In this document: positions 20,155 through 31,274 of the stretch, piece by piece
How the letters are laid out: each line of letters begins with the position of its first letter
Position numbering within the stretch: the first letter of the stretch is position 1
DNA from: Triticum aestivum
Taxonomy: Eukaryota > Streptophyta > Magnoliopsida > Poales > Poaceae
Direction: 5' to 3'
NCBI RefSeq assembly: GCF_018294505.1
Contig: NC_057797.1
Span: 124,811,116-124,875,115, forward strand
Length of the DNA: 64,000 nt
Program-made: the position numbers and the translations under genes
The notes under the pieces: model-generated
The model's database searches: none
What the model was told of the DNA's origin: nothing
What the model saw: the letters and a program-made list of their open reading frames with translations, nothing else

Positions 20155-20784
20155 GTTTTTGAGATGGAAGCAGGGTGTCAACTGGGCTGTGCGGGGCACT
20201 CTAACCTGTCTAGACAACGTTCTCTTTTATGTTTACCGCAGACCAGCCCAGTTTTTTTCTTTCTGAAAATGGCTAGCCCAGTTTTTTTGTGATTTACCAA
20301 GTAAGTCGCTTTGTCAGGCCTGTTGGGTTGTGAATGTTTCAAGATGAGGAGAGCTTCATTCGGCTGGCCGAGAAAATGGCCTATCAGTAATGAGAAATGG
20401 GCTATACATTTTTAAAACACATCAAACCGGCAATTAGTTTCAAATTTCTTTTTTTCATTTCGAGATTTTAAATTGCATTGATTTTTATGCGTGGACAATT
20501 TGTTGGATTTTATATTAATATACATTTATTTTTAAAGTCAGTTTGAATGTGACTCAAAATTTCAGGATTAAAAACAGTTCGGACCGCACCGAAATATGCA
20601 AAATTTCACATATTTTTTAACCGTGGCCACAATATGGGTTGTAATGCTAAAAATAATAATACGGGCTCCAAAAAAACCTCAAGAATTCTCAAATGGGCTG
20701 TAAATTATTAGAAATAATGGCAGATGAGCTGTATGCTGTTTTCCACTGATTTGAGGCTTTCTAAAAAAAGGTTGACGCATAAGC
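20155..20784. other. AT-rich unassigned sequence
   Basis: No gene. It contains AT-rich text (20400-20620) resembling dispersed wheat repeats that I cannot assign to a family. Confidence 0.4.
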
Positions 20785-22200
20785 AGTGACTGTTGGATGT
20801 CCATCCAACGACCGTTGTGCTTCTTCAATCTCTGCTCTTCCTACTCCAGCTGCTCAAACAAGCGCCGACGGGACTGCCTGCTCCCTCCTCCTCGCGGCCG
20901 GCTGTGCTGCTGCGCAGGCCTCACCGCCCCACAGTAACCCATCGCTGGCCCAGCCATCTCTCTACTCACCCACACCTGCTGTTATTCTCCGGCGACGGCA
21001 GATGAACCAATAAACCCTCGTACAGTCGTACTCCCCTCCGCATGGGAAACAACTACCTAGTCTTCCCTGGCTTCGTGTTGTTCCCTTCCTAGGCCTCGCT
21101 GTCGTCCACCGCCCTGGTGCTCTCGACGCGGCCTGGTCAACGTGGTCAACGACCGACATACATCTGAAGTGGACTGTACGTGGAGAGGCTGACAGCTGGG
21201 TCCACGGCCACACGCAAGGAAATGCCTCCTTATTACGCGCAAAATAATGATTCCTCCACCTGACATCAGGGACCCACCGAAAGGACATCTGGGACCCACC
21301 GCCGCTGACAGCTCGGACCCACCAGCTATATCTTTGCACGCAAGTAAGTGCCTCCTTATTATGCACAAAAAAATGAATACTCCCCATGCTAGCTGGGACC
21401 CAGTATAGTGGGAGGCTGACTTGTGGGCTTACTAAGTTGACGGGGACGGAGGGCTTTATCAACTTAGTTAATATGCACGATTCTAGCTCTAGTGACCGTA
21501 CGATGTCCATCCAACGACCGTAGTGCTTCTTCAACCTTTGGTCTTCTTGCTCCAGCCGCACAAACCAACGCCGATCGTGCCTCGTGCTCCTACCTCCCAT
21601 GACCGGCTGCGATGCTGTGGAGGCCTCGCCGCCCCCTACTACTCCCACCACTGGCCAGTCCATCCCTCTACTCACCCACACCCCCTGTTATTCTGCGGCG
21701 ACGGCAACCTCACACCGCAGCGAACCAGTGAACCCTCATACTCCTCTACGCGTGGGCATCCACTGCCGCGTCTTCCCCAGCTCCGCGTCGTCCCCTTCCT
21801 AGGCCTCATCGTCGTCCACCGCCCTGGTGCTCTCGGCGTGGCGTGGTCAACGTGGTCAAGGAACGGCTTCCATCGGACGTGGCCTGTACGTGGAGAGGCT
21901 GACAGGTGGGTCCACGACCGCAGCAAGGAAGTGCCTCCTTATTACACGGAAAATAATGATTCCTCCACCTGACAGCAGGGACCCACTGGACAGGCAACCG
22001 TATTTCGCAAAAAAAACGTTTCCCCCTGACTTCTGGGACCTACCAGCTACATCTTCACACGCAAGGAAGTGCGTCCGGGCAAAAAAAACAATTTGCCCCC
22101 CTGACTGCTGGGACCCACCAGCTACATCTTCGCACGCAAGGAAGTGCCTGACAGTCGGGACCCATCTGGTCGAAGCGTACGTAGCGTTGTCATTATGGTC
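20785..22200. repeat. Tandem duplication, two ~700-bp units
   Basis: Unit 1 is 20785-21490 and unit 2 is 21491-22200. Both open with GATGTCCATCCAACGACCGT and pass through GCCCAGCC/CTCTACTCACCCACACC, CGGCGACGGCA, GTCCACCGCCCTGGTGCTCTC and CTGACAGGTGGGTCCAC-like text. Parts recur at 19640-19830. This pattern is common in Mutator-like or other DNA-transposon debris of wheat, but no terminal repeats were identified. Open frames in both strands are not supported as genes. Confidence 0.55.
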
Positions 22201-22790
22201 GTGAACGTGTACGCACATACTGGTTGATGTAGAGGCGCGCACGTGTCGTAGTAGAGGCGAGCACGTAGCATGTACACGTACATACATCGGCCAGTGTGCA
22301 AGAAAGAAAATATGGCCATGTACGTACATACGGGCGGGATCTCGAACGCCTACTTGCGCATACGTACGACCAGGGCTCATGTACATGGCTGGGTCAGAAC
22401 GGAGAAACTGCATCGTCGTCGTGTTCATGGGGAGGCAACGGAATGTGTCGTGTTCATCGGGAGGCAACGGAACGCGTGGGAGCCAACCGGCTTGGACGGA
22501 AGAGCCGATGGAAACGAGGTCTGGCGTACGCACAACAGAGGAAACAGCCTTGTGTTCGAGCGGCCATGTTCGAAACGGGATCCTGTTCATCGGGAGGGTT
22601 CTGGCGTACCGCAAAACGATGGAAATGAACCTCCTACGGTCGAAACAGGGTCCTGTTGATCGGGAGGGGTGTGGCGTACCGCAAAACGGAGGAAACAGAC
22701 TTGTGTTGGAGCGCTACGGTCGAAAAGGGGGTCCTGTTCATTGGGAGGGGTGTGGCGTTCCGCAAAACGGGACTCCACGGGATACTGTTC
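22201..22790 (+). repeat. Imperfect tandem repeats, about 80-95 bp period
   Basis: Four to five units contain TCCTGTTCATCGGGAGGGGT, GTGGCGTACCGCAAAACG and CTTGTGTTGGAGCGC, with variants. 22201-22400 is CGTACG/CATGTACGTAC-rich sequence with no gene. Confidence 0.6.
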
Positions 22791-23180
22791 ATCTCCACCA
22801 TCGACCCCCTCCAGCCTCCACAGGCTACTGTTCATCCACCGTCGACCTCCTCCAGCCTCCACCTGCGACTGTTCATCCATGGGTTCCTGTTCATCCAGCC
22901 TCCACCGCACGCTACTCCAGCGGCTACTGTTCCACCAGCCCTCTCCAGACGGGCTCCTATTCAACCACCCCTCCACGGGCTACTGTTCATTCAGCCCTCC
23001 ACGGGGTCGTCCTGTTCATCCAGCCTTCCACGGGGGTACTGTTCATCCAGCCCCAACCGGCTCAATCGATCGGGGTCCTGTTCATCCAGAGGCAACACCA
23101 CGGGGTCCTGTTCATCCACCCCCACCGGGAACTGTTCATCCAAACCCCTCCAGTAATGCTCACTGTTCATCCAGAGGCAG
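22786..23180 (+). repeat. Short-motif array TACTGTTCATCCA
   Basis: About twenty copies of CTGTTCATCCA spaced 15-30 bp apart, each followed by CC(T/A)CC-type text. Frames across it are repeat artefacts. It may be the subterminal array of the DNA element ending at 23699. Confidence 0.75.
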
Positions 23181-23290
23181 CATCGATCGGCTTCAGCTAG
23201 CAGCAGTAGCGAAGGAATCGCTCGATCGGGTTCAGTTAACAGCCATCGATCGATCGCTCTGGTTCAGTAACGCGTAGCCTGCAGTGCAAT

Positions 23291-23377
23291 CGCTCGGGTT
23301 CAGTTAGAGCCCAACGCCTCGCTCGGGTTCAGTTAGAGCCCAACGCCTCGCTCGGGTTCAGCTAGAGCCCAACGCCT
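23291..23377 (+). repeat. Three 29-bp tandem units
   Basis: CGCTCGGGTTCAGTTAGAGC plus nine more bases repeat at 23291, 23320 and 23349. The third unit has one T-to-C change. Confidence 0.9.
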
Positions 23378-23699
23378 CGCACCCATGCACGTGCGTGTAC
23401 GAGAGAAACACGCATCGCTCGGCCCCGACCACCCACCCTAACCGGGAACACCCTGATATTTTCCACGCCCTCGCTTCTACCACACTTTTTTCCGTCATGG
23501 ATGGCCCAAAGAATGTCATGCAACCGCGTCTCCGGCCCGCCAAGGACGAAAAGCCCATTTTCTGTCATAGAAGTAGGAGCCCACCACATCTATGATGATA
23601 CCAGTTTTTTTCACAATTATCATCATAGAAGTGTCATAAGTATGACATAATTTTTTTCGTTCGGCCCAAAATGTCACGGATGTGTCTTTTTTTGTAGTG
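23378..23699. mobile_element. Second CACTA-type terminus
   Basis: The right edge at 23699 reads GTGTCTTTTTTTGTAGTG, i.e. CACTACAAAAAAAGACAC on the minus strand. The adjoining 100 bp has inverted ATCATCATAGAAG / TGATGATACC text typical of CACTA subterminal regions. The partner end is not seen; the array at 22786-23180 may be internal to it. Confidence 0.5.
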
Positions 23700-23889
23700 A
23701 TAGCTCCCACCCTCCGAGTCTTGGGATGACATATTATCATATCTGCCAGAAAATAACAAGAAAGAAGAATAGAAGATTTCTCTGCGATACGGTGGTCAAT
23801 AGGTTCTGGGAGTACATAAAGATTTTTTTATCTTGGGAAACAAGCAAACGGAAGAAAAACAGAGTCCAGAAGGTATCCGAGGTGGGCAC
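23700..23889. other. Spacer between the CACTA terminus and Angela copy 1
   Basis: 190 bp with no gene. The last five bases GGCAC (23885-23889) would be the target duplication of the Angela element, but its right end is lost so this cannot be tested. Confidence 0.4.
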
Positions 23890-25612
23890 TGAAGGAAATA
23901 TGCCCTAGAGGCAATAATAAAGTTGTTATTTTATATTTCCTTATTCATGATAAATGTTTATTATTCATGCTAGAATTGTATTGATCAGAAACCTTAATAC
24001 ATGTGTGAATACATAGACAAACACAATGTCCCTAGTGAGCCTCTACTTGACTAGCTCGTTGATCAAAGATGGTTAAGGTTTCCTAACCATAGACATGAGT
24101 TATTATTTGATAATGGGATCACATCATTAGGAGAATGATGTGATGGACAAGATCCATCCGTTAGCTTAGCATAATGATCATTAAGTTTTATTGCTATTGC
24201 TTTCTTCATGTCAAATACATATTCATTCGACTATGAGATTATGCAACTCCCGAATACCGGAGGAATGCCTTGTGTGCTATCAAACGTCACAACGTAACTG
24301 GGTGATTATAAGGATGCTCTACAGGTATCTCCGAAGGTGTTTGTTGAGTTGGCATAGATCGAGATTAGGATTTGTCACTTTGAGTATCAAAGAGGTATCT
24401 CTTGGCCCTCTCTATAATGCACATCATAAGCTTGCAAGTGAATGACTAAGGAGTTGGTCATGAGGTGATTTATTATGGAACGAGTAAATAGACTTGCCGG
24501 TAACGAGATTGAACTAGGTATGCAGATACCGACGATCGAATCTTGGGCAAGTAACATACCGATAGACCAAGGGAATAATGTATGTTGTCATTACAGTTTG
24601 ACCGATAAAGATCTTCATAGAATATGTAGGAGCCAATATGAGCATCCAGGTTCCTCTATTGGTTATTGACCGGAGAGGTGTCTCGGTCATGTCTACATAG
24701 TTCTCGAACCCGTAGGGTCCGCATGCTTAACGTTCGATGACGATATTGTATTATATGAGTTATGTGACTTGGTGATCGAATGTTGTTTGGAGTCTCGGAT
24801 GAGATCACGGACATGACGAGGTGTCTCAAAATGGTCGAGAGGTAAAGATTGATATATTGGACGATAGTATTCGGACACCGGAAGTGTTCAGAAACGTATC
24901 AGGTGTTTATCAGAGTACCGAAGGGTTACTGGAACCCCCGAGGGGAATATATGGGCCATGAGAGGGGAGCACACCAGCCCACAAGGGGTGCCCCCCCATG
25001 GAAGCTGGCCGAATTGGAGAAGGAAAAGGGGGGTTCGGCCCCTTCCTTTCTCTCTTCTCTCTTCCCTTTTCCTCTGCCGTAAAATAAGGAAGGGGGCGCC
25101 ACTTGGGAAACCCCAAGTAGGATTTGAATCCTACTTGGGGCGCCCCCTGGCTACCTCTCCTCCCCTCCCACCTATATATATGTGGGGAGGGGGGCACCTA
25201 GAACACACAACATCAATTGTTAGCCATGTGCGGCACCCCCCTCCACAGTTTACACCCCTAGTCATATTCTCGTGGTGCTTAGGCGAAGCCCTGCGCGGAT
25301 CACTTCACCATCACCGTCACCATTCCATCGTGCTGACAGAACTTATCTACTACCTCGACACCTTGTTGGATCAAGAAGGCGAGGGACGTCACCAAGCAGA
25401 ACATGTGCAGAATTCGGAGGTGCCGTACGTTCGGTACTTGATTGGTCGGAGCTAGAAGAAGTTCGACTACATCAACCGCGTTGTCAAACGCTTTTGCTTT
25501 CGGTCTACGAGGGTACGTAGACACACTCTCCCCCTCATTTCTATGCATCTCCATGGATAGATCATTGCGTGCGTGTAGAATTTTTTTGTTTTCCATGCAA
25601 CGTTTCCCAATA
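23890..25612 (+). repeat. Left LTR of Angela copy 1
   Basis: 1723 bp, begins TGAAGGAAATATGCCC and ends CCCAATA (the family ends CCAACA as in copy 2, so the last CA is mutated). TATA box CCTATATATAT at about 25171-25181, followed by the leader-like region. Confidence 0.85.
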
Positions 25613-25613
25613 G

Positions 25614-25625
25614 TGGCATCCGAGC
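25614..25625 (+). other. Degenerate primer-binding site of Angela copy 1
   Basis: TGGCATCCGAGC has two mismatches to TGGTATCAGAGC. It lies one base after the LTR. Confidence 0.6.
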
Positions 25626-25657
25626 TAGGTCTATGCGTGGATGATATGCACGAGTAG

Positions 25658-26361
25658 TGTCGTGGAATTGTTACGGCAGATGTCCTAGGTGTCAGGACTT
25701 AGTCGCGAGGCCAACGCATCTATGTGGTAGCTTGAGAGGGGTTGAGCGGGACGAGAGACGTGATGTTTTACCCAGGTTCGGCCCCTCACGGTGGAGGTAA
25801 AAGCCTACATCCTGCTTCATTGATATTGATGATGATCAGGGTTACAAGAGTGCTCTATCTTGAGAGCTATTGTCTAAACCTAACTTGTCCAACTTGTGAA
25901 ACTTGTGAATCTCGTCCCCTTTTGGGGAGCCCCGCCCCTCCTTATATATGTTGAAGGGGCGGGTTTACATGTGGAGTCCAACTCGGACTTTAACTTAAAC
26001 TATTTTGACTTCCCTTCCTGGGCTTCTTAACATTTTCCGGTTTAACGTTGGTCCGCCGGTTTAACATTGTCTGCCGGTTTAACACCAGCCGGTTTATCGT
26101 CTGTCTTAACCATCTGTCTTGACTCTGTCTTAACTCTCCGCCGGTTTACCATTAACATAAACCGGCCTGCTGGGCCTTGGGCCTTGTCATCCATCTGGAA
26201 CACGCGCCGGGTCACCAATGAGTCTTCAGGCTCGTGAATCGTCATACCAGTGAACCGCCAGACACATAAACCGCCAATCCTCTGGCGGTTTACCAATGAA
26301 ACGCCTAGTCCGACCGGGTTATACTTCCGGCCAGTTTACGCCGTGGGGTATATCCCCGACA
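25658..26361 (-). repeat. 3' LTR (left) of the non-coding LTR element
   Basis: 704 bp. It is 8 bp longer than the other LTR because of an 11-bp segment near 26111 absent in the right copy and a 3-bp gain there. TATA on the minus strand at 25941-25950. Confidence 0.85.
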
Positions 26362-26375
26362 TTAGCCCCCAAGTT
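26362..26375 (-). other. Polypurine tract of the non-coding LTR element
   Basis: The minus strand reads AACTTGGGGGCTAA directly before the LTR start TGTCGGGG. It would prime plus-strand DNA synthesis. Confidence 0.75.
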
Positions 26376-26819
26376 TAGCTTGGATTTATCCATGGTAAAC
26401 TTATGCTGCAAAATAAACACAAGAACAAATTTGACAGGTTATGCTCCGGGTTAAGAATTCTTGTAAACCGGTACCTGATCACCCTTAAGTCCTTGTTGTT
26501 TCCTCCTTCTGGGAAATCCGGATCAACAGACCAGCTTCATAATCAATTTGCCGACATTGGTTTGTCACTGAGAAATATTGTGAAGAATAACTCCTTTGAC
26601 TCAGCTCCCAAAGCACCGGTTTAAGAAATATGGGTCTTGAAATACTTATCTGATATTCAGCCGGTTTGAAGATGTAAAACTTGCCGGTTTAATATTACCA
26701 AAAATGGCCGGTTTATAAATACTGATGGCACCGGGTCATAATTGTTGACGACACCGGGTCATGTAATTGATCTTCCTGATTTGCTCAAAACTGATAAAAT
26801 GAAGATATTCCTCCTTTAT

Positions 26820-27345
26820 ATGTATAATACTTGTAGCCCCCAAGTCTTAAGAAGGTAACATAGTGATAACTTAAGACTTGCTCCAATAAGTGTCTCAACC
26901 TTGAAGAAATCCGGTTTGTTCATCTCAATCATAGTCAGAATTGAGTATTCTACATATGTAGCCCCCAAGTGCCGGGTCAGTATGCAATAATGAGCAGGGA
27001 CTTTGTAAATATGATCATGTAAACTTGAGCAGCAATATGTAGCCCCCAAGGGCCGGCTTAATAAGATAATATTGAGCTGGGACTTGATATATTCTTCACT
27101 GAAAATAACATCATATGTTGTAACCCCCGTCATGGGGCTTGAACCCACGTCCACAAGGTTAAGAGCCTTGTGTTTTACCAACTGAGCAGTGGATCCTTCA
27201 ATGATAGATGAAAAATCTGTGTACCTTGAATTGTTGACAGGAGCAATTGGTAGCCCCCAAGTGTCATGGTGCATGCTCGCAGCGACATGAGACTAGTGTA
27301 TTTAATGTAATTTTAACCGAAATAATGTAGCCCCCAAGTGCCGGG
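26820..27345 (-). repeat. Tandem block A: repeated PPT-like segment
   Basis: Units starting GTAGCCCCCAAGT (plus strand) recur at about 26833, 26958, 27039, 27250 and 27327, each followed by a GCCGGGTC / GAGCAGGGACTT-type stretch. On the element's sense strand every unit contains ACTTGGGGGCTAC, nearly identical to the real PPT. The tRNA-like sequence interrupts this block. Confidence 0.75.
27124..27196 (-). other. tRNA-Lys(CUU)-like sequence inside the LTR element
   Basis: 73 nt on the minus strand match the plant tRNA-Lys(CUU) body: D-arm GCTCAGTTGGTA, anticodon arm CAAGG-CTCTTAA-CCTTG with anticodon CTT, and T-arm GTGGG-TTCAAGC-CCCAT. A-box-like TGCTCAGTTGG and B-box-like GGTTCAAGCCC survive. 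The acceptor stem does not pair (5' GGATCCA against 3' GACGGGG) and one D-stem side is changed (AAAC for GAGC), so it is not a working tRNA. It is notable because the element's own PBS matches the 3' end of this same tRNA. Confidence 0.75.
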
Positions 27346-28199
27346 TCGTAAGCCTGCAGCAACTCGGGACTATTCCTTTAATTGTAGAATAAATCATATC
27401 TATTGATAATATGATAGCCATTGCGCTAAAGCAACTTTGAAAACCTTAATCATAATACTGGTTATTGATAACCATAATAAAAAATCCAGCCATGTTGGCT
27501 ATTTGAATAATATACCCAATGATTTATAAGCGCATAATTCCAATGGCGCAATCCAAATATATACTGGCGACTTATAGTCCAAAGCCAGGCCGGTTCAATA
27601 AACACCGGTGATTTGTAATTATGCTTTATTCAACATGTTTCTGCATACAACAAGTTTAAAGTGTCCTGGCGGTTTACCGTTGGACGGGTCATAACGCCCA
27701 ACATATAACCCGGGTTTATAACCAAGGCTGCACTTAAGAATAATCAAATATGAAATATATCATACCTGTGGCATTGAATCACATTGTTGGTTTTACCAAC
27801 TTTTTGTAGTAAAGGTGATAACCCCAATCTCGAGTACTGATAACTCTTTCCTTATTGTGTCGGTTTATGATAAAACCGTACTGGGTTATGATAGACACCA
27901 GATTATCCATATATAATACTGGCGACTTGTAGTCGAACCGGACCGGGTTAATAATCGCCGGATTATAATTGGTCATGTACTGACAACTTGTAGTTGAAGG
28001 TCAAGCTGGGTTAACGAACACCGGTTTACTCCATAATAAGATGGTAACATAAAATCAAACCGGGCAGATAGTCTCTGGATTAAGATTTCACCGTGTTCCG
28101 CCAATTTGTAATTTTACAGTCGAACCGGATTAACAATGTTGGTTTAAAAACGCAACAGAAGTAAAAGGAAATATTTATCAAAGCAAATTTCAAGCAAAG

Positions 28200-28715
28200 C
28201 GAATGATAAAACCATTTGCAAAAAGAGGCTATTGAGCCGATCAAATGGCGTTACCATGGTCGGACACGACCAAGCCCCCGATAGGCATAGCTATGGTTCA
28301 AATCAGCCAGGTCCCCAAATGAAACAATGGCATTATGCCGATCAAAAGGCGTGGCAATAGTTCGGGTTCGACCAAGCCCCCAAGTGATTCTCTGGCCTTA
28401 GGCCGATCAAGAGGCGTGACTATGGTTCAGACATGACCACAAGTCCCCAAGTGATGCATTGGCATTACGCCGATCAAGGGGTGTAGCGATGGTTCGGGTT
28501 CGACCAAAGCCCCCAAGTGATGCTGTGGCACTAGGCCGATCAAGAGGCGTGACTATGGTTCAGACGTGACCACAAGTCCCCAAGTGATGTTGTGGCTTTC
28601 TGCCTACCAAATGGCGTTGCTATGGTTCGGACGCGACCAAGCCCCCAAGTGATATTGTGGCATTACGCCGATCAAGAGGTGTGACTATGGTTCGGATACG
28701 ACCAAAGCCCCTTAG
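28200..28715 (-). repeat. Tandem block B, about 65-100 bp units
   Basis: Six to seven units of the form GATCAAGAGGCGTGACTATG, GTTCGGACGCGACCAAGC, CCCCAAGTGATGTTGTGGC (plus strand). Each again carries the CTTGGGGGCTT string on the minus strand. Confidence 0.8.
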
Positions 28716-28799
28716 TGATCAAGAATATGATAAGACAATAAGGCATGATACCCATGTTTGAACCGCGCATCATGGCAGCAGGTCCTCTTTGGCACCCTT

Positions 28800-29180
28800 T
28801 AACTTTTTGCAAGAGATAAATCCTTCTTGAACCGGATGTTAAACCGGATGTTGAGAGCTTCAAAGCTTCGTGGAAGACATCTTTCCCTTGAACCGGATTG
28901 TAAACCGAAATCTTCATTTTCAGCCGGAAATTTTCTGACGGCCTTTAAACTCGAACTTGCGAGAAGTTAATTCCCTTTTGAACCGGACATTGTTAAACCG
29001 GATTTGAGCGCTTCAGAGCTTTGTGGGAAAATAGATTTTTCTTGAACCGGATTGTAAACCGGATATTGAGAGCTTCAGTGAGACTGACTTCCCTTGAGCC
29101 GGATTTTAAACCGGAGTCATTTTTGATGACCCGGAACTTCTTCATTGAGCCGGGATTTTATAACTGTCATATACTTTCTA
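28800..29180 (-). repeat. Degenerate repeats around AACCGGATTGTAAACCGGA
   Basis: Four to five diverged units of TTCTTGAACCGGATT, TTGAGAGCTTCA and AAACCGGA. No gene. Confidence 0.55.
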
Positions 29181-30600
29181 AGCCGGCAATTTTCTGACGT
29201 CCCTTAAACTTTCATCAATATAACAGTAGCCTCCGGGACCGGGTTATCCTTCCCTCCATCGTCCTGGGGTTCTTAAATTTGCTGAAACTGGCAAGTTTTG
29301 CTGAGTCATGTCATCGTAGCTCCCGAGCCTCAAAGGTGACTCGAGGAGTTGGCTTGAGACTCTCCATATTTTACCGTGATATAAATCGGTACAACTTGTA
29401 TATCATTGGCGTTGATAGCACGATGTGAATCCATAGAAGGTTGAGGTGACTGCGGCGGGTTGTAAATGATCCCATATGAGCCGTGTCAGCAACTCGGCCA
29501 ATGGTTCCTTCCAACTGGCGATTTGAAGTTAATCAAAACTGTAGTGGCGGCGACTTGTGCGCCTGCCCATTGAACCATCTAGTGCAAACGGCGGTTGATG
29601 ATAATCTGTCTCCAATTTGAAAGAAAACCGGGCTACCCAAGCTGTGACTTGCTCATACCCAATAAACAGCTCATGCAGATAGGTGCGACCCGGTATGTTG
29701 ATGTAGACCAGGCCGTGAGAGACGGACAACAAAGACGACCGCGGCTTTCAAAGGCGGCACAGACAGATGAGTCGGCCGCGGCATTGTAAACCGGCGTGGA
29801 CGGGCGACTTAGCCACGTCATATTGATGTAAACCGGTCTGCAGAATAGCGGTTCGCACATATATTCACTGAGCTTGATGGCATGGTAAGATACTAGCGCA
29901 TTCATAATGGTTGCGCGAGTTTATACATCCATGACACAACCACAGCTTTTGCAATGAACAATTGTCCTGCATAAACAATATTGCAGACCAAGGCACGGGT
30001 AAACTGTTCTTTGATAAAAATAATATGTGCTAATAAAATATATTTTAGATGGATATCACCTAATGTGCTAGGCCGGAAATTATCGCCATCGAGTTGATGA
30101 TCACCACAGTGATGCTAAAATTAATCACGACCGAGTTAACCGTAGGAGCAGACAGATGAGTCGGGCCGGCGTTGTAATCCGGTGCGGCCGAGCAAGTTGT
30201 CCTTCACGTTGTAAGCCGGCGTGGACGCATGAACTGGTGGCCATGGCGGACGGGCGAGTCGTCCGTGGTGTTGTAAGGTGGTGCAGACGGGCGAGTCAGC
30301 CGGTACGTTGACGTAAACCGGACCGTGACACCCTGTCCGTGAAGCCGCGCGATACAGCCGAACGTGCATCCGTGGTATAACACCACCCCTTTTTCTTTTA
30401 ATAGTTGCCCTGCGTAAAAATATTACAGGCCAGAGTAATTGTTGTCGAATGAATTAACATGTACTGATAAAATACATAGAAACGATAGCACCTGGTATTT
30501 TTTGCCGGACGCTGGCGCCGGATAATGCATAGTGCTGCTTTTGTTTTGACAAAAGAGTTGATTAGTTCTGTGTCTTGTAATGCCTGAGGTCTCCACATAA
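29181..30600. other. Unique-looking interior of the non-coding LTR element
   Basis: No coding domain found. Two related stretches (about 29690-29880 and 30130-30390) share GACGGGCGA-, GTAAACCGG- and GCAGACAGATGAGTCGG-type text, so this is another worn duplication. Confidence 0.5.
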
Positions 30601-31210
30601 CCTGGCTGGAATTTTTTGAACCGAAATTTCTGGAACCGGAGTTTCTTGATAATCCGGCCGGAACTTTTGATAATCCGGAACTTTTGAACCGGAACCTCTT
30701 GATAATCCAACTGGAATTTTTGATAATCCGAAACCTTTTGAGCTAGAACCTCTGTATAACCCGGCCGAAACTTTTGATAATCCGGAACCTTTGAACCGGA
30801 ACCTCTTGATAATCCAACCAGAATTTTTGATAATCCAGACTCTTTTGAGCTGGAACCTCTTGATAATCCGGCCGGAAATTTTTGCTAATCCGGAAGTATT
30901 TGATAATTCGGAACTTTTCTGTAGCCGAAGTCGGAACTCTTTGACGACTCGGACAGAACCTTTCGGAGATGCGGCTGGAACCCTTCGGCGATTCGGACTG
31001 AACTTTTCGTCGAGGTGATCGGAACTTTTTGATGATTCAGACAGAACCTTTCGTTGAGACAGTCGGAACTTTTCAATGATCCGGCGGGAAATTTCCGACG
31101 AACCGGCGGAATGTTTCGATGATCCTGACGAAACTTTTTCGGCGAGCCGGCTGGAACTCTCCGACAAACCGACCGGGACTTTTTCGTTGAGCCGGACGGA
31201 GCTTCTCAAT
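30600..31210 (-). repeat. Tandem block C: CCGGAACCTTTTGA-type units
   Basis: More than fifteen imperfect units of GATAATCCGGAACTTTTGAA and related CGGACGGAACTTTTCG forms. The 227-codon minus-strand open frame here (Ser/Lys/Arg repeats such as KSSGRIIKRF) follows the repeat period and carries no gag features. I regard it as a by-product, though a repeat-derived basic protein cannot be excluded. Confidence 0.75.
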
Positions 31211-31254
31211 CCCTGAGATGGCGCCCTCCAAGAACTCAAAACCACCGTGCGTAG

Positions 31255-31272
31255 GCCCCACGGTGGGCGCCA
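31255..31272 (-). other. Primer-binding site, tRNA-Lys type, of the non-coding LTR element
   Basis: The minus strand reads TGGCGCCCACCGTGGGGC, which complements 18 nt of the 3' end (with CCA) of plant tRNA-Lys(CUU) as recalled. Two bases (31273-31274) separate it from the LTR at 31275. Confidence 0.8.
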
Positions 31273-31274
31273 AC

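Noticed and set aside
20786..22204. Several 70-240-codon frames on both strands
   Set aside because: They follow the tandem duplication, have no domain, and disagree between the two units.
22270..23277. Frames of 110-273 codons
   Set aside because: Encoded by CTGTTCATCCA and ~90-bp repeats (Ser/Pro/His patterns) in several frames at once.
27124..27196. A functional tRNA-Lys gene
   Set aside because: The acceptor stem does not pair and the D stem is damaged, although the anticodon and T arms are intact.
26816..27274. 152-codon minus-strand frame in the non-coding LTR element
   Set aside because: Crosses tandem block A and the tRNA-like sequence; no gag or pol feature.
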